Positions 1 through 9,532 are shown, numbered from the stretch's first letter. The stretch is 39,503 nucleotides of DNA from Flavobacteriaceae bacterium UBA3478 (GCA_002381155.1 DFQX01000096.1:1-39503), one strand, 5' to 3'. Notes: generated by a model from the letters alone, not told the origin. Translations and numbers: made by a program.

Positions 1-836
1 AATGATTGCAAGAAGAAAAAGATAAGAACGCCTGACAAAACAAATAAGAGCGCTCTTGAAAAGGCATCCGAATACTTCCTACGAAATAATGCGTAGAGCA
101 TCGGTAAGCTTACTAAGGGCCCTAGCACTAGCGGTTGGCTCCCTAAATAACCTAAAACATTAGACCACTTAAATGAAATGTCCGACCTTCCATTTAAATG
201 AAATCTAAGGCTTGAGAAATCGTTTTCGATCAGCCAGAACAAATGGGGTAGCATTAGAATCACGGTAAATAAAACTGCAACCCAGAAATATTGATTTTTT
301 ATTAATCGCCAATTCGATAGAAGCGTAAATAATACGACCAAAATTCCGTGGTATTTACTTAGAAACATACCTGCGATCGCGAATGCGATACCCAAAGAGT
401 TCCAAATATTGCTACGATCGAGAAATCGTTTGTAGAACCAGAAAAACAGAACCTCAAAAAACATTAACGGGACATCTGTTTTTACTAAAAAGCTACCTGC
501 ATGTACGGCCAGCAATCCCACCGCTAAAAAAGCAAAGTTTCTAAGACCTCTTCGACCGATTAAATCATAGATCAACCAAAGCGTGGATACACTTAGCAGT
601 GAAGAGAATAAACGAACCCCCAATTCATTTTCTAGTAAATCATACCCCAAGCGCCCAAAGAATGCTACCGCTGGTGGATGGTCTAAATAACCCCAATCTA
701 AAACCATAGAAAACAGCCAATAATAAGCTTCTTCTCCTGAAAGGGGCATAAGTGCAGACTGTATTAAAGCAAGCATCAACCATGATGAGAAAAAAAGTAT
801 TCTGTGGGTTGATATATCTGCAATCTTAAAAGACAT
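1..836 (-). CDS. GT39/ArnT-like membrane glycosyltransferase (partial, 3' end cut by window edge)
   Basis: An open frame runs from ATG at 836 to the left edge, giving about 278 residues with no stop. Residues 33-55 hold the hallmark of dolichyl-phosphate-mannose or undecaprenyl-phosphate sugar transferases (GT-C fold, PMT/ArnT/GT39): SGEEAYYW followed by DWGYLDHPP, where the acidic residues lie in the first external loop and serve catalysis in this family. Several strongly hydrophobic segments follow, as expected for a polytopic inner-membrane enzyme. The family moves a sugar from a lipid-phosphate donor to a protein, lipid or glycan; acceptor and sugar cannot be read here. It lies 38 bases after mnmA on the same strand and is probably the last visible gene of the pyrG-yidC-mnmA run. 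The C-terminal part lies outside the window. Confidence 0.85.
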   Translation of the reverse strand, partial: MSFKIADISTHRILFFSSWLMLALIQSALMPLSGEEAYYWLFSMVLDWGYLDHPPAVAFFGRLGYDLLENELGVRLFSSLLSVSTLWLIYDLIGRRGLRNFAFLAVGLLAVHAGSFLVKTDVPLMFFEVLFFWFYKRFLDRSNIWNSLGIAFAIAGMFLSKYHGILVVLFTLLSNWRLIKNQYFWVAVLFTVILMLPHLFWLIENDFSSLRFHLNGRSDISFKWSNVLGYLGSQPLVLGPLVSLPMLYALFRRKYSDAFSRALLFVLSGVLIFFFLQS

Positions 837-874
837 AATTCAGTTTTAAAAGTGAAATTAGGTGAATTTATTTC

Positions 875-2056
875 CTACTCAGAAATCACACCAGACCCCA
901 CTAATTCATTTTCTATATACCATGCCACAAACTGCCCTGGAGTAATTGCAGATTGAGGCTGATCAAATTTTACATAGGTGGTATCGTCCTTTATAATAAT
1001 CGAGGCCTGTTGTAAAGGTTGACGATAACGAATTCTCGCTTGAACTCTCAAATCCCCTACTAAATCAGGTCGTATCCAATGCACTTCATCCTTTTGAATT
1101 TTAAGTGCAGATCGATAGAGGCCCGGGTGATCGCTTCCTTGCCCCACATATAATACATTGCGATCGGTATCCACACCAATAACAAATAGAGGTAATGCGG
1201 TTCCACCTACAGCGAGTCCCTTTCGTTGTCCAACGGTGAAATAATGTGCTCCATTATGTTTGGCAAGTACCTTCCCCATTTCTGGTTGATATTTAAACGG
1301 GCTCGAAAGGTCCTCTAAGGCTTCACTCCGGTTCGATTGATATACTGAATGATCCGGCGAGATTTCAATGATTTGACCTTCTTTAGGCTTTAATTGTTGT
1401 TGTAAAAAGTCTGGTAGACGAACTTTCCCGATAAAACAGAGCCCTTGGGAATCACGCTTCTCTGCCGTAATTAAATCGGCATTTTTAGCAATTTCTCGAA
1501 CTTCTGATTTTTGAAGATGACCAATCGGAAACATCGCTTTCGCCAATTGATCCTGATTTAACTGGCAAAGAAAATAGGACTGGTCTTTTGAGGGGTCTGC
1601 CCCTTTTAAAAGTTGGTACACCTCTTTACCGTCCTTATTAACCACTCCTTTTTGGCAATAATGACCGGTTGCCACATAATCAGCCCCGAGTGATAACGCA
1701 ATCGTTAAGAATACATCGAACTTTATTTCTCGATTACACAGTACATCGGGATTAGGAGTTCTACCTGACTTATACTCAAAGAACATATAATCAACAATAC
1801 GCTTGCGGTAGGTATCACTGAGGTCTACCGTTTGAAAGGGGATACCTAATTTATCGGCGACAATCAAAGCATCATTACTGTCTTCTAACCAAGGACACTC
1901 ATCAGAAATCGTTACAGAATCGTCGTGCCAATTCTTCATGAATAGGCCGATTACTTGATAGCCCTGCTCTTTGAGTAAATAGGCAGTTACGCTTGAATCT
2001 ACCCCACCAGAAAGGCCAACAACTACCTTGGTCTGATCATTTGGCTTAGCTGCCAT
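875..2056 (-). CDS. mnmA: tRNA-specific 2-thiouridylase MnmA
   Basis: 393 residues, slightly longer than the usual 360-380. MnmA activates U34 of Lys, Glu and Gln tRNAs with ATP and inserts sulfur to make 2-thiouridine at the wobble base. The N-terminal PP-loop reads GLSGGVDSS (residues 14-22), and the two catalytic cysteines are visible as C107 in DVLCNREIKF and C207 in SQGLCFIG. GHYC near 131-134 and HYFTVGQRKGL in the C-terminal half are also typical. The C-terminal beta-barrel domain ends GQFVAWY...GSGVISE. The start at 2056 lies 11 bases after the yidC stop, so it is probably co-transcribed with pyrG and yidC. Confidence 0.97.
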   Translation of the reverse strand: MAAKPNDQTKVVVGLSGGVDSSVTAYLLKEQGYQVIGLFMKNWHDDSVTISDECPWLEDSNDALIVADKLGIPFQTVDLSDTYRKRIVDYMFFEYKSGRTPNPDVLCNREIKFDVFLTIALSLGADYVATGHYCQKGVVNKDGKEVYQLLKGADPSKDQSYFLCQLNQDQLAKAMFPIGHLQKSEVREIAKNADLITAEKRDSQGLCFIGKVRLPDFLQQQLKPKEGQIIEISPDHSVYQSNRSEALEDLSSPFKYQPEMGKVLAKHNGAHYFTVGQRKGLAVGGTALPLFVIGVDTDRNVLYVGQGSDHPGLYRSALKIQKDEVHWIRPDLVGDLRVQARIRYRQPLQQASIIIKDDTTYVKFDQPQSAITPGQFVAWYIENELVGSGVISE

Positions 2057-2067
2057 TCAAAAGGAAC

Positions 2068-3882
2068 CTATTTTAATTTCTTTTGTTGCTCTGCCTGCTC
2101 CATCATCTCACGCATACGTCGCTGAAACTTACTCTCCTTTTTTGGTTTCTGCTTATTGGCTTGAACCTGGAGATGAATTCGATTCTCATCGATAATGTAA
2201 TTCTTAATTACGAGCATGATAACGATCGTTAGCAAGTTCGAAATGAAGTAATACAAACTTAGGCCCGAAGCATAGTTGTTAAAGAAAAACAACATCATCA
2301 CTGGTGATAAATACATGATGAATTTCATGTTTGGCATACCCGGTTGCTGCTGCATCTGCATGGTTTGACCGGTAGTCATTTGCATATAAAAGAAAATCGC
2401 AACGGAAGCTAAGATTGGAAATAAGCTAATATGATCGCCATAGAACGGAATAGTAAATGGAAGATCTACTATTGTATCGTAAGAAGATAAGTCACCTACC
2501 CATAAGAAAGATTTCTGTCTAAGTATGAATGAGGTCGGAAAGAAACTAAACAACGCATAGAAAATAGGGAGCTGTAATAAGGCAGGTACACATCCACTCA
2601 TTGGATTTACTCCAGCCAAATTGTAAAGCTTCATCGTCTCCTGTTGCTTCTTCATTGCATTGTTCGCGAACTTTTCATTAATTTCTTTTACCTCAGGCTG
2701 TATAACCTTCATTTTAGCCTGTGACACATAACTCTTATAGGTAACTGGAGACAACGCGATTCGAACAACGAAAGTCATCACGATAATCGCAATACCGAAG
2801 GGCATAAATCCGGCTAAGAAATTGAAAAATGGATTAAAAATGTACCTATTGATGGTTCCAAAAATTCCCCATCCGAAAGGAATCGATTCAATCAGTTCGT
2901 ATTCGCTGTAGTTAGCAAAAGTCTTTGAATCGGTAGGACCAAAATAAAAATACATCGATTCAGTCGCCCCACGAGAAAGGCTTTCTAGTTCAACCGAAGC
3001 TTGATATCTCTTGGTATGTGAAGCAGTTTTAGACTCCTCCTCTACTAAGTTTTCAGAAAACAATTCAGCCTTCGAAAACTTCGATTTACTACCGAGTATA
3101 GCGCTAAAGAAATGGTGTCGAAACGAAATCCAACTTAAATCATTTTCTTCTTCCTCATCTAACTCAGAGGTTGCACTTAATTTTTTAATCGATCCATCTC
3201 CTAAACGATAGGTCAATCGAGTATAACGATTCTCGTACTGAATACTCTGATCGTTTCGTGGAGCCGTATAATTCCAAGATAGGATGGCGGGTTGGGACGA
3301 TAAATAAGCAGATAACTGAGTGGTATTAATATCAAAATCAACTAAATAGCTGTCGTTTAAAACTTGATATTTAAACTCCAAAAAGGCTCCATCCGCAACT
3401 TCAGAGCGCAAAGTAACTCGTGTACGATCCTCTTCCTGAGTTACCTCAGGCTCAAAATACAATTCATTCGTATTTAAATTCAAACCTTGAGCGGTGACTA
3501 ACTTTAGATTTAAATCAGAAAATTCAGGCTGAAGAATTTGGATAGGTTGTTCTTGATGGTTGGTGAAATTCTTAAGTGTAATATTCTTTAATTGACCACC
3601 AACTCTTGAAAATTCTAAAGTAAAATACTCAGTTTCTAGACTCACCGGCTCATACGAGCGCTCATTGCTTACTGGTAATTCAGCAGATGTAGATTCTGCA
3701 ATTGGAGTTAGAGCTGGTTCGGTTTCAGCAATTACCTCTTCGGTATCTGATTGAGCAGCTAGTGCTCTTTGCGCCTCAATCTCTTCAGGTGTGGGCTGAC
3801 TGATGTAAAACCACCAGATCATTATTGCAAAAATCAGAACAAAGCCAATAATTGCATTTTTATCTATCCCCTTTTCTTCCAT
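2068..3882 (-). CDS. yidC: Membrane protein insertase YidC
   Basis: 604 residues, the usual length for the long Bacteroidota/Proteobacteria form. YidC inserts and folds inner-membrane proteins, alone or with SecYEG. An N-terminal transmembrane anchor spans about residues 10-27. A periplasmic beta-sandwich domain follows, about 60-340. The conserved five-helix insertase core starts near 345 and contains VVRIALSPVTYKSY, which carries the groove arginine, and the hairpin with PEVKEINEKF. The C-terminal tail is strongly basic (KQKPKKESKFQRRMREMM), as expected for ribosome contact. The start is 2 bases after the pyrG stop, so the two genes are likely translationally linked. The pyrG-yidC neighbourhood is common in this phylum. 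Confidence 0.97.
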   Translation of the reverse strand: MEEKGIDKNAIIGFVLIFAIMIWWFYISQPTPEEIEAQRALAAQSDTEEVIAETEPALTPIAESTSAELPVSNERSYEPVSLETEYFTLEFSRVGGQLKNITLKNFTNHQEQPIQILQPEFSDLNLKLVTAQGLNLNTNELYFEPEVTQEEDRTRVTLRSEVADGAFLEFKYQVLNDSYLVDFDINTTQLSAYLSSQPAILSWNYTAPRNDQSIQYENRYTRLTYRLGDGSIKKLSATSELDEEEENDLSWISFRHHFFSAILGSKSKFSKAELFSENLVEEESKTASHTKRYQASVELESLSRGATESMYFYFGPTDSKTFANYSEYELIESIPFGWGIFGTINRYIFNPFFNFLAGFMPFGIAIIVMTFVVRIALSPVTYKSYVSQAKMKVIQPEVKEINEKFANNAMKKQQETMKLYNLAGVNPMSGCVPALLQLPIFYALFSFFPTSFILRQKSFLWVGDLSSYDTIVDLPFTIPFYGDHISLFPILASVAIFFYMQMTTGQTMQMQQQPGMPNMKFIMYLSPVMMLFFFNNYASGLSLYYFISNLLTIVIMLVIKNYIIDENRIHLQVQANKQKPKKESKFQRRMREMMEQAEQQKKLK

Positions 3883-3884
3883 TT

Positions 3885-5501
3885 TTAGCTTCTTGTTTTC
3901 TTATACTCTAGTGCCGCTTTAACAAAGCTTACAAATAACGGATGTGGATTTTCAACCGTACTCTTGTATTCTGGATGATACTGAACACCAACAAACCATG
4001 GATGATCAGCAAGCTCAACAGCTTCGGCAAGTCCTGTGTCTGGATTAACACCAACTACTTTTAGACCACCCTCTTCTAAAGCGTTTATATATTCATTATT
4101 TAATTCAAATCGATGTCGATGCCTTTCGTCAATATGAAGGTTTCCGTAGGCCTCAGCCAATTTCGAACCTTCTAAGATAGAACACTTCCACGAACCAAGG
4201 CGCATTGTCCCTCCTTTTTCAGAGATCGCTTTTTGCTCTTCCATTAAATGAATCACAGGGTGTTCAGTATTTTCATCGACCTCAACACTATTCGCTGCGT
4301 TCAATCCTAATACATTTCTCGTAAATTCAATTACTGCCATCTGCATCCCTAAGCAAATTCCTAAGAAAGGTATCTTAGATTCTCGAGCGATACGAACCGC
4401 ATCAATCTTTCCTTCTATGCCTCGGCTGCCAAATCCCGGTGCTACAAGAACGCCATCTAATGAAGAAAACAAATGCTCAATAGATTCGTTTTCTAATTCC
4501 TCAGAATGAATGGATACTACATCAACCTTTACTTCGTTCATTGCTCCTGCATGAATAAAAGCCTCTAAAATTGACTTATACGAATCTTGAAGCTCCACAT
4601 ACTTCCCAATAAGTCCGATTTTAATCGTCTCCTTGGGATGAGCTAGCGTTTCAACAAAATGTTCCCACTTACCCAAATCAGCTTCATCGCTTGAGGGTAA
4701 ACCTAATTTTTCTAGAACAACTTTATCTAGACCTTCCTCTCTCATTAACAGTGGAACCTGATAAATCGTACTCGCGTCAATAGATTGAATGACCGCACGC
4801 TCCGGCACATTACAAAAACGGGCCAACTTAGATCTTAAATCTTGATCTAATTCATGCTCAGTTCTACAAACAAGAACATCCGCTTTAACCCCACTTTCCA
4901 TCAACGTTTTAACAGAATGCTGAGTAGGTTTGGTTTTCAATTCACCAGCTGCAGCTAAATAGGGAACAAGAGTAAGGTGCACCACCATTGCGTTATGCTC
5001 GCCTAGCTCATACAGCAATTGTCGAACCGATTCTATATAAGGTAGTGATTCAATATCACCTACAGTGCCCCCAATTTCTGTGATTACAATGTCGTAATCT
5101 CCAGAATTACCGAGGATCTGAATACGATCTTTGATTTCATTGGTAATATGAGGTACAACTTGAACAGTCTTCCCTAGAAAGTCTCCTCTACGCTCCTTCT
5201 CAATTACGCTTTGATAAATGCGACCCGTAGTCACATTATTTGCCTGAGATGTGGGTACGTTAAGAAATCGTTCGTAGTGACCTAAATCAAGGTCGGTTTC
5301 AGCTCCATCATTAGTTACATAGCATTCACCATGTTCGTAGGGATTAAGTGTTCCTGGATCAATATTAATATAAGGGTCTAGCTTCTGAATAGTGGTACGA
5401 TAACCTCTTGATTGTAGAAGTTTCGCGAGTGAAGCTGCAATAATACCTTTACCTAAAGATGAAGTAACTCCTCCCGTAACGAAAATATATTTTGTAGACA
5501 T
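3885..5501 (-). CDS. pyrG: CTP synthase
   Basis: 538 residues, normal for the family. CTP synthase aminates UTP to CTP using ATP and glutamine. The N-terminal synthetase domain opens MSTKYIFVTGGVTSSLGKGI, with the P-loop-like stretch directly after the start. The C-terminal class I glutamine amidotransferase domain has its nucleophile C383 in GICLGMQ, and the His-Glu pair lies in QYHPEYKS. An in-frame ATG at 5525 would add eight basic residues, but I prefer 5501: the family begins with the beta-strand TKYIFVTGG, and a promoter-like -7 box overlaps 5525. It heads the minus-strand run pyrG-yidC-mnmA-GT39. Confidence 0.97.
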   Translation of the reverse strand: MSTKYIFVTGGVTSSLGKGIIAASLAKLLQSRGYRTTIQKLDPYINIDPGTLNPYEHGECYVTNDGAETDLDLGHYERFLNVPTSQANNVTTGRIYQSVIEKERRGDFLGKTVQVVPHITNEIKDRIQILGNSGDYDIVITEIGGTVGDIESLPYIESVRQLLYELGEHNAMVVHLTLVPYLAAAGELKTKPTQHSVKTLMESGVKADVLVCRTEHELDQDLRSKLARFCNVPERAVIQSIDASTIYQVPLLMREEGLDKVVLEKLGLPSSDEADLGKWEHFVETLAHPKETIKIGLIGKYVELQDSYKSILEAFIHAGAMNEVKVDVVSIHSEELENESIEHLFSSLDGVLVAPGFGSRGIEGKIDAVRIARESKIPFLGICLGMQMAVIEFTRNVLGLNAANSVEVDENTEHPVIHLMEEQKAISEKGGTMRLGSWKCSILEGSKLAEAYGNLHIDERHRHRFELNNEYINALEEGGLKVVGVNPDTGLAEAVELADHPWFVGVQYHPEYKSTVENPHPLFVSFVKAALEYKKTRS

Positions 5502-5524
5502 GGTAAACTTTCTTTTACGGGGCA

Positions 5525-5557
5525 TAAAGGTACGAACTTTGACTCGAGCTGTAGCAA
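5525..5557 (-). promoter_or_regulatory. Candidate pyrG promoter (Bacteroidota type)
   Basis: On the minus strand, TTG (5555-5557) is followed after 22 bases by TACCTTTA (5525-5532), a 7-of-8 match to the Bacteroidota -7 consensus TAnnTTTG. Transcription would begin near 5520, giving a leader of about 20 bases before the pyrG ATG at 5501. This argues against the upstream ATG at 5525, which overlaps the box. Confidence 0.45.
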
Positions 5558-5591
5558 TAAGTTGCGTATCTTTTGGAATAAATCTAGAATC

Positions 5592-6461
5592 ATGAAAAGA
5601 CGTTCGTTTCTGGCTAAAGCTCCTTTAGCCGTTGCCGCAGGCGCCACATTCACAAATTCACTTGCACAAGAGCCTAGACCTAAGCGACCAAAAGATTACA
5701 AGCTAAAGCATTCGGTTGCCCGTTGGTGTTTATCTCAATATTCTCTCGAAGAAATTCTACCTCGGTTGAAAGAACTAGGGATTTATTCAATTGATCTTAT
5801 AGGTCCTAACGAATTTGAGGTGTTAAAAAAACATGATTTCCACTGTAGTATGTGTGAAGGTGCAGCAATCAGCTTAACCGAAGGATGGAACCGTTTAGAC
5901 CTACATGAAGAGCTGATTAAACGTTACAAAGAGGTGATTCCGAAAGTTGCAGATGCCGGATTTACCAATCTGATTTGCTTTAGCGGAAATAGAAACGGAA
6001 TGGATGACTATGTAGGCCTTGAAAATTGCGCTCAAGGATTAGAACAAATACTCCCTATGGCTGAAAAATATGGAGTGATCATACAAATGGAGCTTTTCAA
6101 CCAAATCAATCATCCCGATTATATGGCTGACTCGAGCCTATGGGGAATTAGTCTTTGCAGACGATTAGGAACTGAAAATTTTAAGCTACTATACGATATC
6201 TATCATATGCAAATTCAAGAAGGTAACATTATCGATTCGATAAACAAATACCATGCTTATTTCGGTCATTATCATACTGCGGGGGTACCAGGAAGAAATG
6301 AAATTGAAGAAAGCCAAGAGTTAAATTATGCAGCGATCATGAAAGCCATTCATCAAACCGGATTCAATGGTCACGTTGCTCAAGAATTTATTCCTTTGCG
6401 TGAAGATCCGTTTGTGTCACTTGAAAAGGCGGTCACTATTTGTGAGCAGCTCCTCCTCTAG
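5592..6461 (+). CDS. Tat-exported hydroxypyruvate isomerase-like TIM-barrel protein
   Basis: 289 residues. The N-terminus reads MKRRSFLAKAPLAVAAG, a twin-arginine (Tat) signal with RRSFLAK and a hydrophobic segment ending near SLAQ, so the folded protein is probably exported to the periplasm. The rest matches the xylose-isomerase-like TIM-barrel superfamily, closest to hydroxypyruvate isomerase (Hyi): YDIYHMQIQEGN, then GHYHTAGVPGRNEI and QELNYAAIMKAI. Metal ligands are expected among the E of QMELFNQ, the D of YDIYHMQ, the H of YHTAG and the late E of QEFIP. The true substrate of the exported members is not known to me. An in-frame TTG lies at 5562, but ATG 5592 is chosen because it directly precedes the RR motif. 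The 3' end overlaps the convergent gene by 45 bases. Confidence 0.85.
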   Translation: MKRRSFLAKAPLAVAAGATFTNSLAQEPRPKRPKDYKLKHSVARWCLSQYSLEEILPRLKELGIYSIDLIGPNEFEVLKKHDFHCSMCEGAAISLTEGWNRLDLHEELIKRYKEVIPKVADAGFTNLICFSGNRNGMDDYVGLENCAQGLEQILPMAEKYGVIIQMELFNQINHPDYMADSSLWGISLCRRLGTENFKLLYDIYHMQIQEGNIIDSINKYHAYFGHYHTAGVPGRNEIEESQELNYAAIMKAIHQTGFNGHVAQEFIPLREDPFVSLEKAVTICEQLLL

Positions 6462-8009
6462 TGGATAGTCTCTGAGAAGTAAATACAAATCACAAGAATC
6501 CTCGTTCTCAATGGAGTATTCCTCAATGCCGTCCAACTCTGCCTTTTCTATTAGCTCTGCCTCTAATAGTTTGTAAGCCTCTGGGCGCAGTTGCTTTTCA
6601 GTTTCTAATAAATAGTCGCAAAACCAGTGTTCTGAGATCCTTCTCCAAGGCTTAATTTGCTCGGCAGGAACTTCGGGGTCGAGTGAAGTAATTTCAAGAT
6701 TTGAGAACCTAGCTAGACGATACCAAACGTTCTGAAAATCATCGTTTCCGAAAGGGCGATAATCAAGCGAAGAAGCGCTGTAAGTCTGTGGTCGAATCAC
6801 TTGATCTGTTTTTTCAACTACTAATCGAAGTAAAAAGTCAAAGCTAAGATCAAAAGCTCTAGCCGTTATAACTTCGGGTACATATCCTCGATCAATGAAG
6901 AATCGATCTAAAAACTCTTCTGAAGGAAGACTGTATACTTCTGGGTAAGAAAATTCCAAATTAGAAAGATGGATCGGATCAATTTCTTGTTCGGTATAAA
7001 TAGAAGAAGGTGTGGTAGAAAACATCCTCATACTTTTCACCGGTTCAGATTCAATACCACTCAAAATCGAACTAACTGAGGCTCCCAAAGCAGCATTTTT
7101 AGTCTCTAGAAAGGTCCAATTAGGAATAATAGAATCAACGATAGTATCTCTAAAAGTTTGCACACTTTCAAGTGAAACATTTTTATAAAGTGGGATTTGT
7201 TCAGCCTCAATAAAAGTTGATTTTATCTTTTCAACAATTGCTTGATGTCCATTGTCTGCCACCACGAAAACACGTTCTCCACGATACTGCGATAAGGCAT
7301 AATTAATCATATCTTCACGCAGCTCACTCTCATCTGTAACACCAAAATACACCTGACCTTTCAGTCCTTCTTCAGGCGACATTAGCGGTGCAAGAATAGG
7401 AATAGAATCTACTTTGTTAGCATTTACAAAGGATCTAAAAACTCTGGGACTTAAAGGTCCTATTACCGCCTCAGGTAGAATCGAGTCTTTAGAGAAAATA
7501 GTATCCACAACAGCGGTACTAAGCTCCGTATCATAGGTTTTTAGAGAAACGCTCACCCCCATTTTTGAAAGAGAATCTAGGGCATAAGTAAGACCTTCAT
7601 AAAATTCTAGAGCCACTCTCATATCTCTACGAACCTCCATTAATCGATTCAAACTCAGAGTATCAATTTGACCATTAGGAATCACAATACTATCTCCAGA
7701 GATAGAATCTATATCTATTCGATCCTCGAATGGAACGAGATCTTTTCTGAATGGTAATAAAACCGCAAGATTTAGAGTAGACTTTTTGAGCTGGAGTGTT
7801 TTTAAATCAGCTATGGTATCCTTCTGAATGATCGAATCGAGAATTACCTCGACCGTCTGATCCACAATAGTTTCAGGCACCACCCTCTCGACCGCAGGGG
7901 TTGGATTCTTTTTCCTTGATCGTTTCAACCACTGTGCATCTGCTTCAGTACTAAAAACAAATAGTATGAATCCGATTAAAACAAGAATATTCTTACTTCT
8001 TACTCCCAT
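6417..8009 (-). CDS. Periplasmic-binding-protein-like (type 1 fold) protein, probably exported
   Basis: 530 residues. A signal peptide is visible (MGVRSKNILVLIGFILFVFS, cleavage near ADAQ). A spacer rich in Pro, Val and Asp precedes a region from about residue 78 (LNLAVLLPFRKD) that resembles the type 1 periplasmic-binding fold of branched-chain amino-acid receptors and LpoA/LppC-like proteins: EFYEGLTYALDSL, then VIGPLSPRVFRSFV and PILAPLMSPEEG. No transport permease lies nearby, so a solute-uptake role is not supported; an envelope role is equally possible. The gene follows guaA with a 10-base overlap, its ATG lying inside the guaA end. From memory, related proteins next to guaA in Bacteroidota often carry LysM repeats; I see none here. 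Confidence 0.7.
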   Translation of the reverse strand: MGVRSKNILVLIGFILFVFSTEADAQWLKRSRKKNPTPAVERVVPETIVDQTVEVILDSIIQKDTIADLKTLQLKKSTLNLAVLLPFRKDLVPFEDRIDIDSISGDSIVIPNGQIDTLSLNRLMEVRRDMRVALEFYEGLTYALDSLSKMGVSVSLKTYDTELSTAVVDTIFSKDSILPEAVIGPLSPRVFRSFVNANKVDSIPILAPLMSPEEGLKGQVYFGVTDESELREDMINYALSQYRGERVFVVADNGHQAIVEKIKSTFIEAEQIPLYKNVSLESVQTFRDTIVDSIIPNWTFLETKNAALGASVSSILSGIESEPVKSMRMFSTTPSSIYTEQEIDPIHLSNLEFSYPEVYSLPSEEFLDRFFIDRGYVPEVITARAFDLSFDFLLRLVVEKTDQVIRPQTYSASSLDYRPFGNDDFQNVWYRLARFSNLEITSLDPEVPAEQIKPWRRISEHWFCDYLLETEKQLRPEAYKLLEAELIEKAELDGIEEYSIENEDSCDLYLLLRDYPLEEELLTNSDRLFK

Positions 8010-9532
8010 TCAATAGTTGCAGGTGGTTTCGAACTGATATCATACACCACTCGATTCACTCCTTTTACTCTATTTATAATTTCATTAGAAACTTCTTGTA
8101 AAAACGGGTAAGGTAGATCTACCCAATCCGCAGTCATTCCATCAGTACTTTCTACAGCACGAAGGGCAACACATCGTTCATAGGTTCTTTCATCCCCCAT
8201 AACACCAACACTTTGGACGGGCAACAAGATTACACCTGCCTGCCAAACCCGATCATACAACCCATGTCGCTTTAACGCTCCAATAAAAATTGCATCAGCC
8301 TCTTGCAATAGACTTACCTTTTCGGCAGTAATATCTCCGAGAATTCGAATGGCTAATCCAGGACCAGGAAATGGGTGACGACCAATTAAATCTTCAGGCA
8401 TGTTCAAACTTCTACCTACACGACGTACTTCGTCTTTAAATAACTTCTTTAGGGGTTCTACCACCTTAAGTTTCATATAATCAGGTAACCCACCAACATT
8501 GTGATGGCTTTTAATTGTAGCCGACGGGCCGCCAGTTGCAGAGACCGATTCGATCACATCTGGATAAATCGTTCCTTGAGCTAACCACTTCGCTCCCTCA
8601 ACCTCTTTAGACTCATCGTCAAATACATCAACGAAAATCTTCCCTATGGCTTTTCGCTTTTTCTCCGGATCACTAATTCCTGCTAACGCATCTAAGAAGC
8701 GATTAGAAGCATCTACCCCTTTTACATTGAGACCAAATCCTTTGTACTGTTCAAGAACTTCTTCAAACTCGTTTTTACGAAGAAGTCCGTTATTAACGAA
8801 AATACAATGCAAGTTTGAACCAATAGCTTGATTTAGAAGTAAGGCTGCCACCGAAGAGTCAACACCTCCCGAAAGCCCTAGAATCACTCGATCATCGCCC
8901 AATGTTTCTTTCAGCTCAGCGACTGTTTCTTCAACAAACGCATCTGGTGTCCAGTCACCGGTAAAACCGGCAATATCCATTAGGAAATTTGTAATTAATT
9001 GGGTTCCCTGCGTGGAATGGTATACCTCTGGGTGAAACTGAATTGCGTAGGTCTCTTCATTCTGAAAGCGATAGGCCGCATTTTTCACATCTGCGGTACT
9101 TGCCAGACAAATTGCTCCTTCTGGTAATTCTGTGATCGTATCAGAATGGGACATCCACACTTGAGAATTAATTTCAATACCATTTAAAAAAGCATCATCA
9201 GAATGAATCGTTTTAAGATTTGCTCTACCATATTCACGAATACTCGATGCCTCAACCTTACCACCGTAATGTGCCGCCATAAATTGAGCGCCAAAACAAA
9301 CTCCCAAAAGGGGCATTTTACCCTTAATTTTTGAAAGGTCTGGTCTAGGAGCATCTTCAGAACGAACTGAATGTGGAGATCCCGAAAGAATCACCGCCTT
9401 GTATGGGCTTAGGTCTTCAGGAGCTTTATTAAAGGGTATAATTTCAGAGAAAATGTTGAGTTCGCGAACTCGTCTTGCGATGAGCTGTGTGTATTGCGAA
9501 CCAAAATCGAGGATAAGTACTTTTTGATGCAT
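8000..9532 (-). CDS. guaA: GMP synthase (glutamine-hydrolysing)
   Basis: 510 residues. GuaA converts XMP to GMP with ATP and glutamine, the final step of guanine nucleotide synthesis; guaB, the preceding step, is at 30519-31991. The class I amidotransferase domain has nucleophile C79 in GVCFGAQ and the His-Glu pair at H167/E169 in QFHPEVYHS. The PP-loop GLSGGVDSS lies at 219-227. The C-terminal dimerisation domain ends VVYDISSKPPATIEWE, typical of the family. An in-frame TTG at 9538 would add two residues, but ATG 9532 (MHQKVLILDFGSQ) is the family start. The ATG lies only three bases from a perfect -7 promoter box, so the message may be leaderless. Confidence 0.97.
   Translation of the reverse strand: MHQKVLILDFGSQYTQLIARRVRELNIFSEIIPFNKAPEDLSPYKAVILSGSPHSVRSEDAPRPDLSKIKGKMPLLGVCFGAQFMAAHYGGKVEASSIREYGRANLKTIHSDDAFLNGIEINSQVWMSHSDTITELPEGAICLASTADVKNAAYRFQNEETYAIQFHPEVYHSTQGTQLITNFLMDIAGFTGDWTPDAFVEETVAELKETLGDDRVILGLSGGVDSSVAALLLNQAIGSNLHCIFVNNGLLRKNEFEEVLEQYKGFGLNVKGVDASNRFLDALAGISDPEKKRKAIGKIFVDVFDDESKEVEGAKWLAQGTIYPDVIESVSATGGPSATIKSHHNVGGLPDYMKLKVVEPLKKLFKDEVRRVGRSLNMPEDLIGRHPFPGPGLAIRILGDITAEKVSLLQEADAIFIGALKRHGLYDRVWQAGVILLPVQSVGVMGDERTYERCVALRAVESTDGMTADWVDLPYPFLQEVSNEIINRVKGVNRVVYDISSKPPATIEWE

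Noticed and set aside
374..381. GCGATCGC octamer resembling the cyanobacterial HIP1 repeat
   Set aside because: I noticed a single copy inside a coding region in an otherwise clear Bacteroidota sequence; no repeat pattern.
3011..3211. Plus-strand open frame inside yidC
   Set aside because: Antisense to a clear yidC coding stretch, low-complexity Ser/Asn-rich product, no start context. Similar opposite-frame openings inside guaA, bshC, dapD, uvrB and guaB were left out for the same reason.
5502..5525. Upstream ATG for pyrG adding eight basic residues
   Set aside because: It overlaps the -7 box and extends beyond the family's N-terminus; ATG 5501 fits better.
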